The notes under the pieces: generated by a model
Seen by the model: only the letters and a program-made list of their open reading frames with translations
What the model was told of the DNA's origin: nothing
Database searches by the model: none
In this document: one piece after another, positions 17,576-26,473 of the stretch
How the letters are laid out: the number at the start of each line of letters is the position of its first letter
Position numbering within the stretch: position 1 is the stretch's first letter
Made by a program: the position numbers and the translations under genes
NCBI GenBank assembly: GCA_944321085.1
Contig: CALUJY010000004.1
Coordinates: 124,001 to 188,000, forward strand
Length of the DNA stretch: 64,000 nucleotides
Direction of reading: 5' to 3'
DNA from: an uncultured Barnesiella sp.
GTDB taxonomy: Bacteria > Bacteroidota > Bacteroidia > Bacteroidales > Barnesiellaceae_A

Positions 17576-18910
17576 ATGGACATTAAAAACATCATGGCTT
17601 CTTTGCAAGCCAAGCATCCCGGCGAGCCTGAGTTCTTACAGGCTGTACACGAGGTTCTTCTCTCCATCGAGGAGGTCTACAATCAACATCCCGAATTCGA
17701 AAAAGCAAAAATCATAGAACGCCTTGTTGAGCCCGATCGCATCTTCACTTTCAAAGTGCCTTGGGTCGACGATAACGGTGAGGTACAAGTAAACATAGGT
17801 TACCGCGTACAATTCAACAACGCCATTGGCCCGTACAAAGGCGGTGTACGTTTCCACGCTTCGGTTAACCTCTCTATCTTGAAATTCCTCGGTTTCGAGC
17901 AAACTTTCAAAAACGCTCTTACAACGCTGCCGATGGGCGGTGCAAAAGGCGGTTCCGATTTCAGCCCCCGCGGTAAATCCGATGCCGAAATCATGCGTTT
18001 CTGCCAAGCCTTCATGTTGGAGTTGTGGCGCCATGTAGGTCCCGATATGGATGTTCCTGCCGGCGATATAGGCGTTGGCGGCCGTGAGGTAGGTTACATG
18101 TTCGGTATGTACAAGAAACTCACCCGCGAGCACACCGGTACATTCACAGGCAAAGGCCTCGAATTTGGCGGTTCGCTCATCCGTCCCGAAGCTACCGGTT
18201 TCGGCGGTCTCTATTTCGTAAACCAAATGCTCCAAACCAAGGGTATCGACATCAAGGGCAAACGCATCGCCATCAGCGGTTTCGGTAACGTAGCTTGGGG
18301 TGCTGCAACCAAGGCTACCGAGCTCGGTGCCAAGGTTATCACCATATCGGGTCCCGATGGTTATATCTATGACGAAAACGGTGTTAGTGGCGAGAAGATT
18401 GACTACATGCTCGAGCTCCGCGCTTCCGGCAACGATATAGTAGAACCCTATGCAAAGAAATACGGTGTGCCTTTCTTCGCAGGCCGTCGTCCTTGGGAGC
18501 AACCTTGCGACATCGCTCTGCCTTGTGCTACCCAAAACGAGCTCGCCGAAGAAGACGCTCGCAAGCTCATCGACAACGGTTGCATCTGCGTTGGTGAAAT
18601 CTCCAACATGGGATGCCGTCCCGAGGCTATCGACCTCTTCATCGCCAACCGTATCATGTACGGCCCCGGTAAGGCTGTCAACGCCGGTGGTGTAGCAACA
18701 TCAGGTCTCGAAATGACGCAAAACGCTATGCACATTGCATGGACAGCTCGCGAAGTTGACGAGAAGCTCCACCAAATCATGAGCGACATCCACGACCAAT
18801 GCGTTAAATATGGTACCGAGCCCGATGGTTACATCAACTATATGAAGGGCGCCAACATTGCCGGTTTCATGAAAGTGGCCCGCGCAATGCTCGGTCAAGG
18901 CATCATTTGA
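17576..18910 (+). CDS. gdhA: NADP-type glutamate dehydrogenase
   Basis: 444 residues, close to the usual size of hexameric bacterial GdhA. It makes glutamate from 2-oxoglutarate and ammonia with NAD(P)H in the cytosol. The catalytic block reads YKGGVRFHASVN...LTTLPMGGAKGGSDF, with the substrate-binding and catalytic lysines in KGG and GGAKGG. A Rossmann segment, ISGFGNVAWG, binds the cofactor, and GDIGVGGREVGYM is typical of the family. The frame stays open 66 bases further upstream, but that would start inside the -7 promoter element, so the ATG at 17576 is the start. It is monocistronic: its own canonical promoter before, a 16-bp hairpin terminator after. Cofactor preference is inferred from similarity to the 444-450-residue NADP enzymes. 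Confidence 0.97.
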   Translation: MDIKNIMASLQAKHPGEPEFLQAVHEVLLSIEEVYNQHPEFEKAKIIERLVEPDRIFTFKVPWVDDNGEVQVNIGYRVQFNNAIGPYKGGVRFHASVNLSILKFLGFEQTFKNALTTLPMGGAKGGSDFSPRGKSDAEIMRFCQAFMLELWRHVGPDMDVPAGDIGVGGREVGYMFGMYKKLTREHTGTFTGKGLEFGGSLIRPEATGFGGLYFVNQMLQTKGIDIKGKRIAISGFGNVAWGAATKATELGAKVITISGPDGYIYDENGVSGEKIDYMLELRASGNDIVEPYAKKYGVPFFAGRRPWEQPCDIALPCATQNELAEEDARKLIDNGCICVGEISNMGCRPEAIDLFIANRIMYGPGKAVNAGGVATSGLEMTQNAMHIAWTAREVDEKLHQIMSDIHDQCVKYGTEPDGYINYMKGANIAGFMKVARAMLGQGII

Positions 18911-18924
18911 TATCCATCTTCTCT

Positions 18925-18960
18925 TAGCCGATATGCCGGAATTATCCGGCATATCGGCTA
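18925..18960 (+). terminator. gdhA terminator hairpin
   Basis: A 16-bp perfect inverted repeat (TAGCCGATATGCCGGA, 18925-18940, with 18945-18960) around a 4-base ATTA loop, 14 bases after the gdhA stop. A T-rich run follows near 18979-18984. Confidence 0.85.
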
Positions 18961-19052
18961 AATTAACCTTAACCTTAATTTTTTGTTTCGACAAACTCCA
19001 TCCCTGTTGTACGACTTCTTAAACAACAATTATCATCTTCAAAAAAAATAAT

Positions 19053-20120
19053 ATGAAAAAGCACAACTTTTATGCTGGCCCCTCTATTTTGAGCCAGTAC
19101 ACCATTGAAAAAACAGCCGAAGCCATTCACGATTTTGCCGGTATGGGACTCTCCATCCTCGAAGTTTCTCACCGTAGCAAACAATTCCAAGCCGTAATGG
19201 ATGAGGCTCAGGCTCTTGTAAAAGAACTCCTCGAAATACCCGAAGGCTACGAAGTCGTATTCCTCGGCGGTGGCGCAAGCCTCCAATTCTGCATGGTTCC
19301 TTTCAACCTGCTTGCTACCAAAGCTGCTTACCTCGACACAGGTACATGGGCTAATAAAGCCATCAAAGAAGCCAAACTGTTTGGTGAAGTCGACGTAGTA
19401 GCCTCTTCAAAAGCCGACAACTACACCTACATACCCAAAAACTACCAAGTACCCGACGACGTCGACTACTTCCACATCACTACCAACAATACAATCTACG
19501 GTACCGAAATGCGTTATGACCCCGATGTAAAAGTACGTTTGGTAGCCGATATGTCGAGCGATATATTCTCTCGTCCCATCGATGTTTCCAAGTACGACCT
19601 CATCTACGCCGGCGCACAAAAGAACTTGGCTCCTGCCGGTGTAACTCTTGTTATCGTTCGTACCGATGCACTCGGTAAAGTAGAGCGTACCATACCTACC
19701 ATGCTCAACTATCGCACCCACATCGAGAAAGGTTCTATGTTCAATACGCCTCCCGTATTGCCCATCTTCTCGGCACTCCAAACATTGCGCTATTACAAAG
19801 AGATGGGCGGTGTGAAAGCCATGGAGAAACTCGACCTCGAAAAAGCTGCCATTCTCTACGATGCCATCGACAACAGCCGCATGTTCGTAGGTACGACAGC
19901 CGTTGAAGACCGTTCTATCATGAACGTATGCTTCGTTATGAAACCCGAGTACAAAGAGCTCGAAGCCGAATTCATCTCCTTCGCCGACGCCCGCGGCATC
20001 GTAGGCATCAAAGGCCACCGTTCGGTAGGCGGATTCCGCGCATCGCTCTACAACGCCCTTCCCAAAGAGAGCGTCGAAGTACTCGTACAAGCAATGAAAG
20101 ATTTCGAAGCACAACACTAA
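19053..20120 (+). CDS. serC: Phosphoserine aminotransferase
   Basis: 355 residues, the normal length. It converts 3-phosphohydroxypyruvate and glutamate to phosphoserine and 2-oxoglutarate (serine synthesis, also used in pyridoxine synthesis). The N-terminus [11 protein letters not shown] is the typical SerC start. [10 protein letters not shown] contacts the cofactor phosphate, and [12 protein letters not shown] carries the PLP lysine K190. [15 protein letters not shown] near the end is the substrate-phosphate-binding motif. serA starts 10 bases downstream, so the two steps of serine synthesis are cotranscribed. The enzyme consumes glutamate made by the GdhA encoded just upstream, though a terminator separates the two. 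Confidence 0.97.
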   Translation: MKKHNFYAGPSILSQYTIEKTAEAIHDFAGMGLSILEVSHRSKQFQAVMDEAQALVKELLEIPEGYEVVFLGGGASLQFCMVPFNLLATKAAYLDTGTWANKAIKEAKLFGEVDVVASSKADNYTYIPKNYQVPDDVDYFHITTNNTIYGTEMRYDPDVKVRLVADMSSDIFSRPIDVSKYDLIYAGAQKNLAPAGVTLVIVRTDALGKVERTIPTMLNYRTHIEKGSMFNTPPVLPIFSALQTLRYYKEMGGVKAMEKLDLEKAAILYDAIDNSRMFVGTTAVEDRSIMNVCFVMKPEYKELEAEFISFADARGIVGIKGHRSVGGFRASLYNALPKESVEVLVQAMKDFEAQH

Positions 20121-20130
20121 AACCAAAGCC

Positions 20131-21051
20131 ATGAAGATACTTGTTGCTACCGAGAAACCCTTTGCTGCCGTTGCAGTAAAAGGCATACGCGAAGTCATAG
20201 AAGGCGCAGGCGCCGAGCTTGTGCTCCTCGAAAAATACACCGATAAGGCTCAGCTGCTCGCCGCCGTAGCCGATGTCGATGGCATCATCGTACGCAGCGA
20301 CATCATCGACGCCGAGGTAATGGACGCCGCTCCCAACCTCAAAATAGTAGTACGCGCCGGAGCCGGATACGACAACATCGACCTCCAAGCCGCCACAGCA
20401 CACGGTATATGTGTCATGAACACACCCGGGCAAAACTCCAACGCCGTAGCCGAGCTGGCATTCGGCATGATGGTAATGATGGCGCGCAACCTCTATAACG
20501 GCACCTCCGGAACCGAGCTCAAAGGCAAAACACTCGGCATACACGCCTTCGGGCAAGTAGGCCGCAATGTAGCCCGCATAGCCAAAGGCTTCGGCATGGA
20601 CGTATATGCCTACGACCCCTATTGCCCCGCCGAGGCCATCGAAGCAGCCGGCGTAAAAGCCCTCGCAACCGTCGAGGAGCTCTATCGCACCTGCCAGTAC
20701 ATATCATTGCACATACCCGCAACCGACGAGACGAAAAAATCCATCAACCACAACCTCACCTCGCTCATGCCCAAAGGCGCCATGCTGGTCAACACAGCCC
20801 GCAAAGAGGTCATCGACGAAGAAGATTTGGTACGCATCATGGAAGAACGTCCCGATTTCCGTTACGTCACCGACATTGCCCCCGCCAACGCATCCCTGTT
20901 AGCCGAGAAATTCCCCGGCCGCACATTTGCAACCCCCAAGAAAATGGGTGCACAGACAGCCGAGGCCAATATCAATGCCGGAATAGCCGCCGCACACCAA
21001 AGCATAGGCTACCTGCGCGACGGTATCGACAAATTCCGGGTAAATAAATAA
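20131..21051 (+). CDS. serA: D-3-phosphoglycerate dehydrogenase, short form with Lys in the catalytic position
   Basis: 306 residues. It oxidises 3-phosphoglycerate to 3-phosphohydroxypyruvate with NAD, the first step of serine synthesis. The family signature is present: VRAGAGYDNID near 75-84, a Rossmann loop AFGQVG at 139-144, NTARKEVIDEEDL with catalytic R224, and a C-terminal block TPKKMGAQTAEAN. In most relatives that block reads TPHIGAxT and supplies the catalytic His; here Lys occupies it (K270/K271). A short subgroup without ACT domains and with Lys is known from anaerobic protists and Bacteroidetes (as I recall, called type IIIK), so the enzyme is probably active. It ends after the catalytic domain, so serine feedback through an ACT domain is not expected. 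Confidence 0.93.
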   Translation: MKILVATEKPFAAVAVKGIREVIEGAGAELVLLEKYTDKAQLLAAVADVDGIIVRSDIIDAEVMDAAPNLKIVVRAGAGYDNIDLQAATAHGICVMNTPGQNSNAVAELAFGMMVMMARNLYNGTSGTELKGKTLGIHAFGQVGRNVARIAKGFGMDVYAYDPYCPAEAIEAAGVKALATVEELYRTCQYISLHIPATDETKKSINHNLTSLMPKGAMLVNTARKEVIDEEDLVRIMEERPDFRYVTDIAPANASLLAEKFPGRTFATPKKMGAQTAEANINAGIAAAHQSIGYLRDGIDKFRVNK

Positions 21052-21085
21052 GGATATTTATAAGTTTATTTTATATGGTAATATG

Positions 21086-21116
21086 AGCCGCCTCTTTTGT
21101 GAAAAAGAGAGCGGCT
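21086..21116 (+). terminator. serCA terminator hairpin
   Basis: AGCCGC (21086-21091) pairs with GCGGCT (21111-21116), continued by CTCTTTT with AAAAGAG around a GTGA loop and a single bulge (A21110). TTTT follows. It ends the serC-serA transcript. Confidence 0.85.
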
Positions 21117-21119
21117 TTT

Positions 21120-21354
21120 CCATTTCATAGAGACACACAACCATACAACCCCATCCTCCGGCTATCCCCCCATACAGCATTCCACATCGGGCCATTATCA
21201 CAAGAACCATCCCGCCAACCCCATTCCCCGGCGCACCCCCGCCACCCGCCCGCAGGCCGTCAAATCCCGCCGATGGTAAAAAACTCTATCCTCCCACAGG
21301 AAAATACCTCCATAATAGCTATCTTTGCACCCAATATTCATACAATTATTACAG
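21120..21354. other. C-rich spacer upstream of argS
   Basis: Between the serCA terminator and the argS ATG the + strand is markedly C-rich (runs of CCCC around 21150-21270), unlike other gaps here. No gene is convincing. TATCTTTG at 21320-21327 near its end is the probable argS -7 box. I see nothing else. Confidence 0.4.
21320..21327 (+). promoter_or_regulatory. -7 promoter element (TATCTTTG) of argS
   Basis: A perfect TAnnTTTG, 27 bases before the argS ATG at 21355. No TTTG lies at -33. It sits inside the longer open frame that begins at 21325, which supports the downstream start. Confidence 0.6.
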
Positions 21355-23148
21355 ATGAAAATAGAACAACTCATAGCATCGGCCACCGCAAAGGCCGTAA
21401 AGGCACTCTACGATGCCGACGTAGATGAAACCCTCTGCACACCCCAGAAAACCCGGAAAGAGTTCCAGGGCAACCTCACCGTAGTAGTATTCCCCTTTCT
21501 CAAAGCCTCGCACCGTTCTCCCGAAGAGACCGCACAAGCCATAGGTACCTATCTGGTCGACAACGAGCCGGCCGTAGCCGATTTCAATGTCATCAAAGGC
21601 TTTCTCAACCTTACCATAGCTCCTGCATATTGGTCGCAATTACTCCATGAGATAGAGGCCGACGACAACTTCGGCAGGGTAGAGGCTACGGCCGATGCCC
21701 CCCTGATAATGATAGAATACTCCTCGCCCAATACCAACAAACCTCTTCACTTGGGGCACGTACGTAACAACCTCTTGGGATATAGTCTCGCCTGCATTCT
21801 GCAAGCCAACGGCTACCGGGTAGTGAAGACCAATATCGTCAACGACCGCGGTATACACATTTGCAAGTCGATGCTTGCATGGCAAAAATGGGGTAACGGC
21901 GTTACACCTCAATCTGCCGGTAAAAAAGGCGACCACCTTATCGGCGACTTCTATGTTCTCTTCGACAAGCACTATAAGGCCGAGGTTGCCGCTCTTATGG
22001 AGGAGGGTAAAACCAAAGAAGAGGCCGAGGCCGCTTCGCCCCTTATGGCCGAGGCTCGCGAAATGTTGCGTCGTTGGGAAGCCGGCGACGAGCAGGTACG
22101 CAGCGTTTGGCGCATGATGAACGATTGGGTATATGCCGGGTTCGACGAAACATACCGTCGGTTGGGTGTTGACTTCGACAAAATATACTACGAGAGCGAG
22201 ACCTATCTCGAAGGCAAAGAAAAAGTCCTCGAAGGCCTCGCCAAAGGCATCATGTATCGTAAAGACGATGGCTCGGTATGGGCTGACCTTACAGCTGAGG
22301 GACTCGATGAGAAACTCCTCCTCCGCAGCGACGGCACATCGGTCTACATGACGCAAGACATAGGTACGGCCAAGCTCCGCTATCAGGATTACCCCATCGA
22401 TAAGATGATATACGTCGTAGGTAACGAGCAAAACTATCACTTTCAGGTACTCTCCATCCTCCTTGACAAACTTGGCTTCAAGTGGGGAAAAGACCTTGTG
22501 CACTTCTCTTACGGAATGGTGGAACTTCCCGAGGGCAAGATGAAAAGCCGTGAAGGTACCGTCGTCGATGCCGACGACCTCATGGACGAGATGGAAACGA
22601 CAGCCCGTGAAACCTCTGCCGAATTGGGCAAGCTCGATAGCTGCACTCCCGAGGAGGCTCGCGAAATATCGCGTATTGTAGGTATGGGTGCGCTCAAATA
22701 CTTTATTCTCAAAGTCGACCCGCGTAAGAACATGACTTTCAACCCCAAAGAGAGCATCGACTTCAATGGCAATACAGGGCCTTTCATCCAATACACCTAC
22801 GCCCGTATTTGCTCTCTCTTGCGTAAAGCCGCCGAGGCTGCAATCGACTACCGTCACATCGACACTTCGGCCGTCAGCCCCGTAGAGAAAGAGACCGACC
22901 TCATACAACGTTTGGCTGCCTATCCCGCAACTGTGGCCGAGGCAGGTCGTTCGTATAGCCCCGCTCTCATCGCCAATTACGTTTACGACCTTGTCAAAGA
23001 GTACAACCAATACTACCACGACTATTCTATATTGCGCGAGGAAGACGAGGCTGTGCGCGCATTCCGCATCATGCTCTCGGCCAACGTAGCCAAAGTTGTG
23101 AAATCCGGTATGGCATTGTTGGGTATCGAGGTGCCCACACGTATGTAA
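21355..23148 (+). CDS. argS: Arginyl-tRNA synthetase
   Basis: 597 residues, class I aminoacyl-tRNA synthetase that charges tRNA-Arg in the cytosol. The N-terminal additional domain (about 1-110) is followed by SSPNTNKPLHLGHVRNN, where HLGH is the HIGH signature. KMKSREGTVVDADD near residue 400 is the KMSKS equivalent. The C-terminal anticodon-binding DALR domain has the usual block around NYVYDLVKEYNQYYHDYSIL. The start at 21355 (MKIEQLIASAT) is chosen because the longer frame begins inside the -7 promoter box. A 12-bp hairpin terminator follows the stop. Confidence 0.97.
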   Translation: MKIEQLIASATAKAVKALYDADVDETLCTPQKTRKEFQGNLTVVVFPFLKASHRSPEETAQAIGTYLVDNEPAVADFNVIKGFLNLTIAPAYWSQLLHEIEADDNFGRVEATADAPLIMIEYSSPNTNKPLHLGHVRNNLLGYSLACILQANGYRVVKTNIVNDRGIHICKSMLAWQKWGNGVTPQSAGKKGDHLIGDFYVLFDKHYKAEVAALMEEGKTKEEAEAASPLMAEAREMLRRWEAGDEQVRSVWRMMNDWVYAGFDETYRRLGVDFDKIYYESETYLEGKEKVLEGLAKGIMYRKDDGSVWADLTAEGLDEKLLLRSDGTSVYMTQDIGTAKLRYQDYPIDKMIYVVGNEQNYHFQVLSILLDKLGFKWGKDLVHFSYGMVELPEGKMKSREGTVVDADDLMDEMETTARETSAELGKLDSCTPEEAREISRIVGMGALKYFILKVDPRKNMTFNPKESIDFNGNTGPFIQYTYARICSLLRKAAEAAIDYRHIDTSAVSPVEKETDLIQRLAAYPATVAEAGRSYSPALIANYVYDLVKEYNQYYHDYSILREEDEAVRAFRIMLSANVAKVVKSGMALLGIEVPTRM

Positions 23149-23173
23149 TACGTAACGTCGAAACTCGATATAT

Positions 23174-23207
23174 GACGGGAGCAGCACCATAAGGCGCTGC
23201 TCCCGTC
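23174..23207 (+). terminator. argS terminator hairpin
   Basis: GACGGGAGCAGC (23174-23185) pairs perfectly with 23196-23207 around a 10-base loop, 25 bases after the argS stop. The trailing sequence is only weakly T-rich. Confidence 0.65.
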
Positions 23208-23223
23208 GTCGTTTGGCGTTTTT

Positions 23224-23292
23224 GAGGCTGTTATCAAAAAATCATAAAACAAGGTGAGAAACTTATAATTAAGCACCTTATTACACAGCCTC
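23224..23292. repeat. Nested inverted repeats in the argS-rhomboid gap
   Basis: Outer arms GAGGCTGT (23224-23231) and ACAGCCTC (23285-23292) enclose inner arms AAGGTG (23251-23256) and CACCTT (23274-23279). The AT-rich element lies 15 bases before the -7 box of the downstream gene. It could be a mobile-element scar, an operator-like site or a weak terminator. Confidence 0.5.
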
Positions 23293-23306
23293 TCGTGAGT
23301 TTTCAT

Positions 23307-23314
23307 TAACTTTG
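23307..23314 (+). promoter_or_regulatory. -7 promoter element (TAACTTTG) of the rhomboid operon
   Basis: A perfect TAnnTTTG about 67 bases upstream of the rhomboid ATG at 23382; no TTTG at -33. It would drive the three-gene + strand operon to 26087. Confidence 0.5.
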
Positions 23315-23381
23315 CAGCCGAATGTACATTGGCTGATTCTGTTTTTTTAAGACAAGTACCTATAAATTATTTTATAACGAT

Positions 23382-24086
23382 ATGCAAGGACGTTCTTTTT
23401 TCAATTCCATTCCTCCGGTCACACTCAACCTCATCATTATAAATTTTGTCGTATGGGTTGCCACTCTCGTTATTGGGACTGACCCCATTACCGGGCAATA
23501 CAGGCTCGTTGAGTGGCTCGGTATGCACTATTGGCAAGCCGAGAACTTCAATGTGGCGCAACTCATCACCTACATGTTCATGCACGACCCGTACAGCATT
23601 TCGCACGTATTCTTCAATATGTTCTCGGTCTTCATGTTCGGTCGTCTCTTGGAGCAAGTGTGGGGAGGCAAACGTTTCCTTTTCTATTACATTACCACCG
23701 GTATCGTGGCAGGATTGGTACAACAAGCAGCGTGGTACTTCGAGTTTGGCGGGCAGATAGCCGAAATGTCCCTCTATTACAACGAAAGGGAAGTCGCCCA
23801 AATGCTCAATGGTTTGGTTACCATCGGAGCTTCGGGAGCCGTCTTCGGTATCCTTTTGGCATTCGGTATGCTCTTCCCCAATATGCCGCTCTTCATCTTC
23901 TTCATTCCCATCCCCATCAAAGCCAAGTGGTTCGTTATCTTCTACGGACTTCTCGAATTATGGCTTGGCATCAGCGGCAGCATGGACAGCGTGGCGCACT
24001 TCGCACATTTAGGTGGTATGTTGGGAGGCATTATTCTCATTCTCTATTGGAAAAAGAAAGGCATAGGCAATGGCTTCTATTATTGA
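23382..24086 (+). CDS. Rhomboid family intramembrane serine protease (first of two)
   Basis: 234 residues with about six hydrophobic segments. The rhomboid marks are present: SHVFFNMFSVFMFG (His/Asn oxyanion helix), GASGAVFGILLAF with the catalytic Ser of GxSG, and HFAHLGGMLGG with the catalytic His. Rhomboids cut transmembrane segments within the inner membrane. An insertion between the oxyanion helix and the Ser helix (around residues 105-140, ending in NEREVAQMLNGLV) is typical of Bacteroidota rhomboids. The gene overlaps the next rhomboid gene by 17 bases, so they are translationally coupled. Catalytic residues are complete, so it should be active; the substrate is unknown. Confidence 0.93.
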   Translation: MQGRSFFNSIPPVTLNLIIINFVVWVATLVIGTDPITGQYRLVEWLGMHYWQAENFNVAQLITYMFMHDPYSISHVFFNMFSVFMFGRLLEQVWGGKRFLFYYITTGIVAGLVQQAAWYFEFGGQIAEMSLYYNEREVAQMLNGLVTIGASGAVFGILLAFGMLFPNMPLFIFFIPIPIKAKWFVIFYGLLELWLGISGSMDSVAHFAHLGGMLGGIILILYWKKKGIGNGFYY

Positions 24087-24987
24087 CAATATCAAGGGCG
24101 GCTTCGCACGAGGTTCGCTTTTGATACGCCTCATATATATCAATGTGGCGCTCTTTTTGCTGGTGCATATAGTCGCCATTATACTAACGCTGTGGAATAT
24201 CAATCCTACGGCATGGATGGCCTACATAGACCTGCCATCCGACCTCGGCCTGTTGTTGCGGCGTCCGTGGACGCTTATTACCTACATGTTTGTCCATTAC
24301 GATGTATGGCATATTCTCTTCAACATGCTGTGGTTCTATTGGTTCGGCGGAATATTCCTGCAATATTTCACGCCCAAGCACCTCAGCGGCCTTTATCTTC
24401 TCGGCGGTTTGGCAGGAGCCCTTTTTTATGTTGCGGCATACAACATTTTCCCCTATTTTGCCGATAAGCAAAGTATGATGTGCGGCGCATCGGCAGCCAT
24501 TATGGCTGTGGTATTGGCCATCACTGTGCGAATACCCGATTATAAGGTAAATTTGCTTTTCCTCGGATCCGTGTCGCTCAAATATATAGCTGCCGTCACA
24601 GTGTTCATAGACCTTTTCAGCATGACATCGGCCAACGCCGGTGGGCATATAGCCCATATCGGAGGGGCTGTCATGGGCATTTTGTTTGCCATCTTTTGGA
24701 AAAGGGGCAAAGACCTTACGCGTCCTATCAATGCTTTCGTCGATATTATTTTTACATTCTTTTCACGCCCTCGTTTCAAGGTACGTCGTCCTCGGTACAC
24801 AAAATCATCCGGCAGTACAACATCCGGTGGCCGTCGCCGTCCCGAAAGCGATTACGAGTACAATGCCCGTAAAAAACGCGAAATGGACGAGATAGATGCC
24901 ATCCTCGATAAAATCAAGAAATCGGGATATTCTGCGCTGACCGAAGCCGAGAAAAAACGTCTCTTCGATGCCGGCAAGCCTAACTGA
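24070..24987 (+). CDS. Rhomboid family intramembrane serine protease (second of two)
   Basis: 305 residues. The hydrophobic core up to about residue 220 contains HILFNMLWFYWFGG (oxyanion helix), CGASAAIMAVVLA with the catalytic Ser in GASA rather than the usual GASG, and HIAHIGGAVMG with the catalytic His. The last 85 residues form a basic, Ser/Arg-rich cytoplasmic tail (RRPRYTKSSGSTTSGGRRRP) followed by an acidic helix (MDEIDAILDKIKKSGYSALTEAEKKRLFDAG), which is commonly seen at the end of Bacteroidota rhomboids. It overlaps the preceding rhomboid gene by 17 bases and precedes the next gene by 8. The pair may have split substrates or may form a heteromer. Confidence 0.93.
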   Translation: MASIIDNIKGGFARGSLLIRLIYINVALFLLVHIVAIILTLWNINPTAWMAYIDLPSDLGLLLRRPWTLITYMFVHYDVWHILFNMLWFYWFGGIFLQYFTPKHLSGLYLLGGLAGALFYVAAYNIFPYFADKQSMMCGASAAIMAVVLAITVRIPDYKVNLLFLGSVSLKYIAAVTVFIDLFSMTSANAGGHIAHIGGAVMGILFAIFWKRGKDLTRPINAFVDIIFTFFSRPRFKVRRPRYTKSSGSTTSGGRRRPESDYEYNARKKREMDEIDAILDKIKKSGYSALTEAEKKRLFDAGKPN

Positions 24988-24995
24988 ATACCCTC

Positions 24996-26087
24996 ATGAA
25001 GATTCTCCGCAACATACTTGCCGCCCTGATACTCCCGCTCAATATCATTACGGCACTGTTTGCCCTCCTTGCGGCTTATGGCGAATACATTTCGCCTCAG
25101 ACGATACCCTATCCGGCATTGCTGGGTTTGGCATTCCCCATTGTTGCCATAGTTAATGCGCTTTTCATCTTTGTGTGGCCTTTTGTCAAGCCCCTCTTCG
25201 TCCTTTTGCCGCTCCTCTCTACCCTTGCTTGTGCGCCTGCTATTTGGAAATATTCACCTGTTCATTTCGGCGACTACATCGACGACAACCATCCCGGGTT
25301 TACGTTGCTTAGTTACAACGTCTATTATTTCAGCGATATCGAGCAGGAGATGAGCCCCGATGCCACCAGTCCCGATTATAACCGTACCCTCCAAAATATT
25401 CTCGATGCCGATGCCGACATTGTCATGGCACAAGAAGCCCCATTGCCGCAGAAGATGAAGTGGCGTAAAGTCACCGACGGACAGTTGCGACAACTGCAAC
25501 GCCGTTACCCCTATTGCGTCAGTGGCAATAACAGTTTTGTCATGTCTAAATATCCTGTCGAGACGATACTCGATACCGTCTATTCTACTTCGGCATCTAC
25601 ACATGTGAGCCGTGTCGATATCGACGGACGCAAAGTGACGCTGTTCAATAACCACCTCGAATCGATAGGTCTCGACCAGAACGACAAGAATACCTATCGC
25701 GAGATAACGGCGCAACCCGATAGTATTCGCAGTAATTGGCGAAATATCAAACAGATAACGCGAAAGTTCATCAATGCCTTCGAGATGCGGGCTTCCCAAG
25801 TGCAGTTTGTCGATTCGTTGGCGAAACATACCCCCGGAAATATCATTATATGCGGTGATATCAACGATACCCCCAACTCCTATGCCTATCGTACGCTTGC
25901 CTCTCAACGCAACGATGCCTATTTGGAACACGGCTGCGGTCCCGGTTTTACTTACCGTTCCAATCGCATGTGGGTACGTATCGACCATGTCATCTACGAA
26001 GGCAGTTTCACCGCACGTTATATTCGTTTGGGCAATCGTCGCAGTTCCGACCACTACCCCCTCTTTGTCCGCTTCGATTGGCAATAG
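24996..26087 (+). CDS. Membrane-anchored endonuclease/exonuclease/phosphatase family protein
   Basis: 363 residues. Three hydrophobic helices occupy about residues 5-85. A soluble domain of the EEP fold follows (Mg-dependent phosphodiesterases and phosphatases related to DNase I). The EEP motifs read FTLLSYNV (Asn), IVMAQE (metal-binding Glu), TLFNNHLES (His), IICGDINDTPNS (Asp/Asn pair) and IDHVIYEG plus SSDHYPLFVRF (final Asp and His). The active site probably faces the periplasm. Homologues are common in Bacteroidales but poorly characterised; nuclease and lipid phosphodiesterase are both open. It is the third gene of the rhomboid operon, eight bases after the second rhomboid. Confidence 0.88.
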   Translation: MKILRNILAALILPLNIITALFALLAAYGEYISPQTIPYPALLGLAFPIVAIVNALFIFVWPFVKPLFVLLPLLSTLACAPAIWKYSPVHFGDYIDDNHPGFTLLSYNVYYFSDIEQEMSPDATSPDYNRTLQNILDADADIVMAQEAPLPQKMKWRKVTDGQLRQLQRRYPYCVSGNNSFVMSKYPVETILDTVYSTSASTHVSRVDIDGRKVTLFNNHLESIGLDQNDKNTYREITAQPDSIRSNWRNIKQITRKFINAFEMRASQVQFVDSLAKHTPGNIIICGDINDTPNSYAYRTLASQRNDAYLEHGCGPGFTYRSNRMWVRIDHVIYEGSFTARYIRLGNRRSSDHYPLFVRFDWQ

Positions 26088-26473
26088 TACCTTTTGATGC
26101 ACCATAGTGGCCTGTGGGGAGAGTCTGATGAGGCATCGTTCTTTCTCTGCAAGAGAAGGATACGTCCCCTCTTGTTCATCGATGAGGTTTGTTGTCTTAT
26201 TTCACAAGAAAGGGGTAGCTGCTTCTTTCCCGGCTCTTCTCTCTTTTTCAAAAGGCACTCTGCAAGCGAGGCGAACTCTTTAACGGCTCACAAGTGGCAA
26301 GACAACTGATATCTATAATATCCTGCGTAATAATATCATAAAAAATGCCCGATGTATCATCGGGCATTAGAGAGTGTATAGCAATTATTAAGGCTTTCTA
26401 CAACAATTCATAATTGTTTTCTTGCCTTAGAAACCGAGTGATTCCGAAGTGCCACTCGGTTAGTTTTTAATTA
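26088..26473. other. 386-base gap between convergent genes
   Basis: It contains two small overlapping open frames on opposite strands (near 26054-26309) with no recognisable features, which I do not call. The last 130 bases hold two hairpins that end the - strand gene: 26345-26367 and ACCGAGTG/CACTCGGT at 26433-26440 and 26453-26460. Otherwise nothing is seen. Confidence 0.5.
26345..26367 (-). terminator. Intrinsic terminator of the T9SS propeller-like gene
   Basis: ATGCCCGATG (26345-26354) pairs with 26358-26367 around a TAT loop. Reading the - strand, the stem is followed directly by a run of T (AAAAA on +), the classical Rho-independent layout. It lies about 105 bases beyond the stop at 26474. 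Confidence 0.85.

Noticed and set aside
18982..19012. serC promoter from TTTG at 18982
   Set aside because: The sequence 19-21 bases downstream does not fit TAnnTTTG well enough.
21640..23190. 516-codon open frame on the - strand
   Set aside because: Antisense to argS, whose HIGH and KMSKS motifs leave no doubt about the coding strand.
26054..26309. Two small overlapping frames in the gap after the EEP gene
   Set aside because: They overlap each other on opposite strands, have no signal, domain or promoter, and low-complexity composition.
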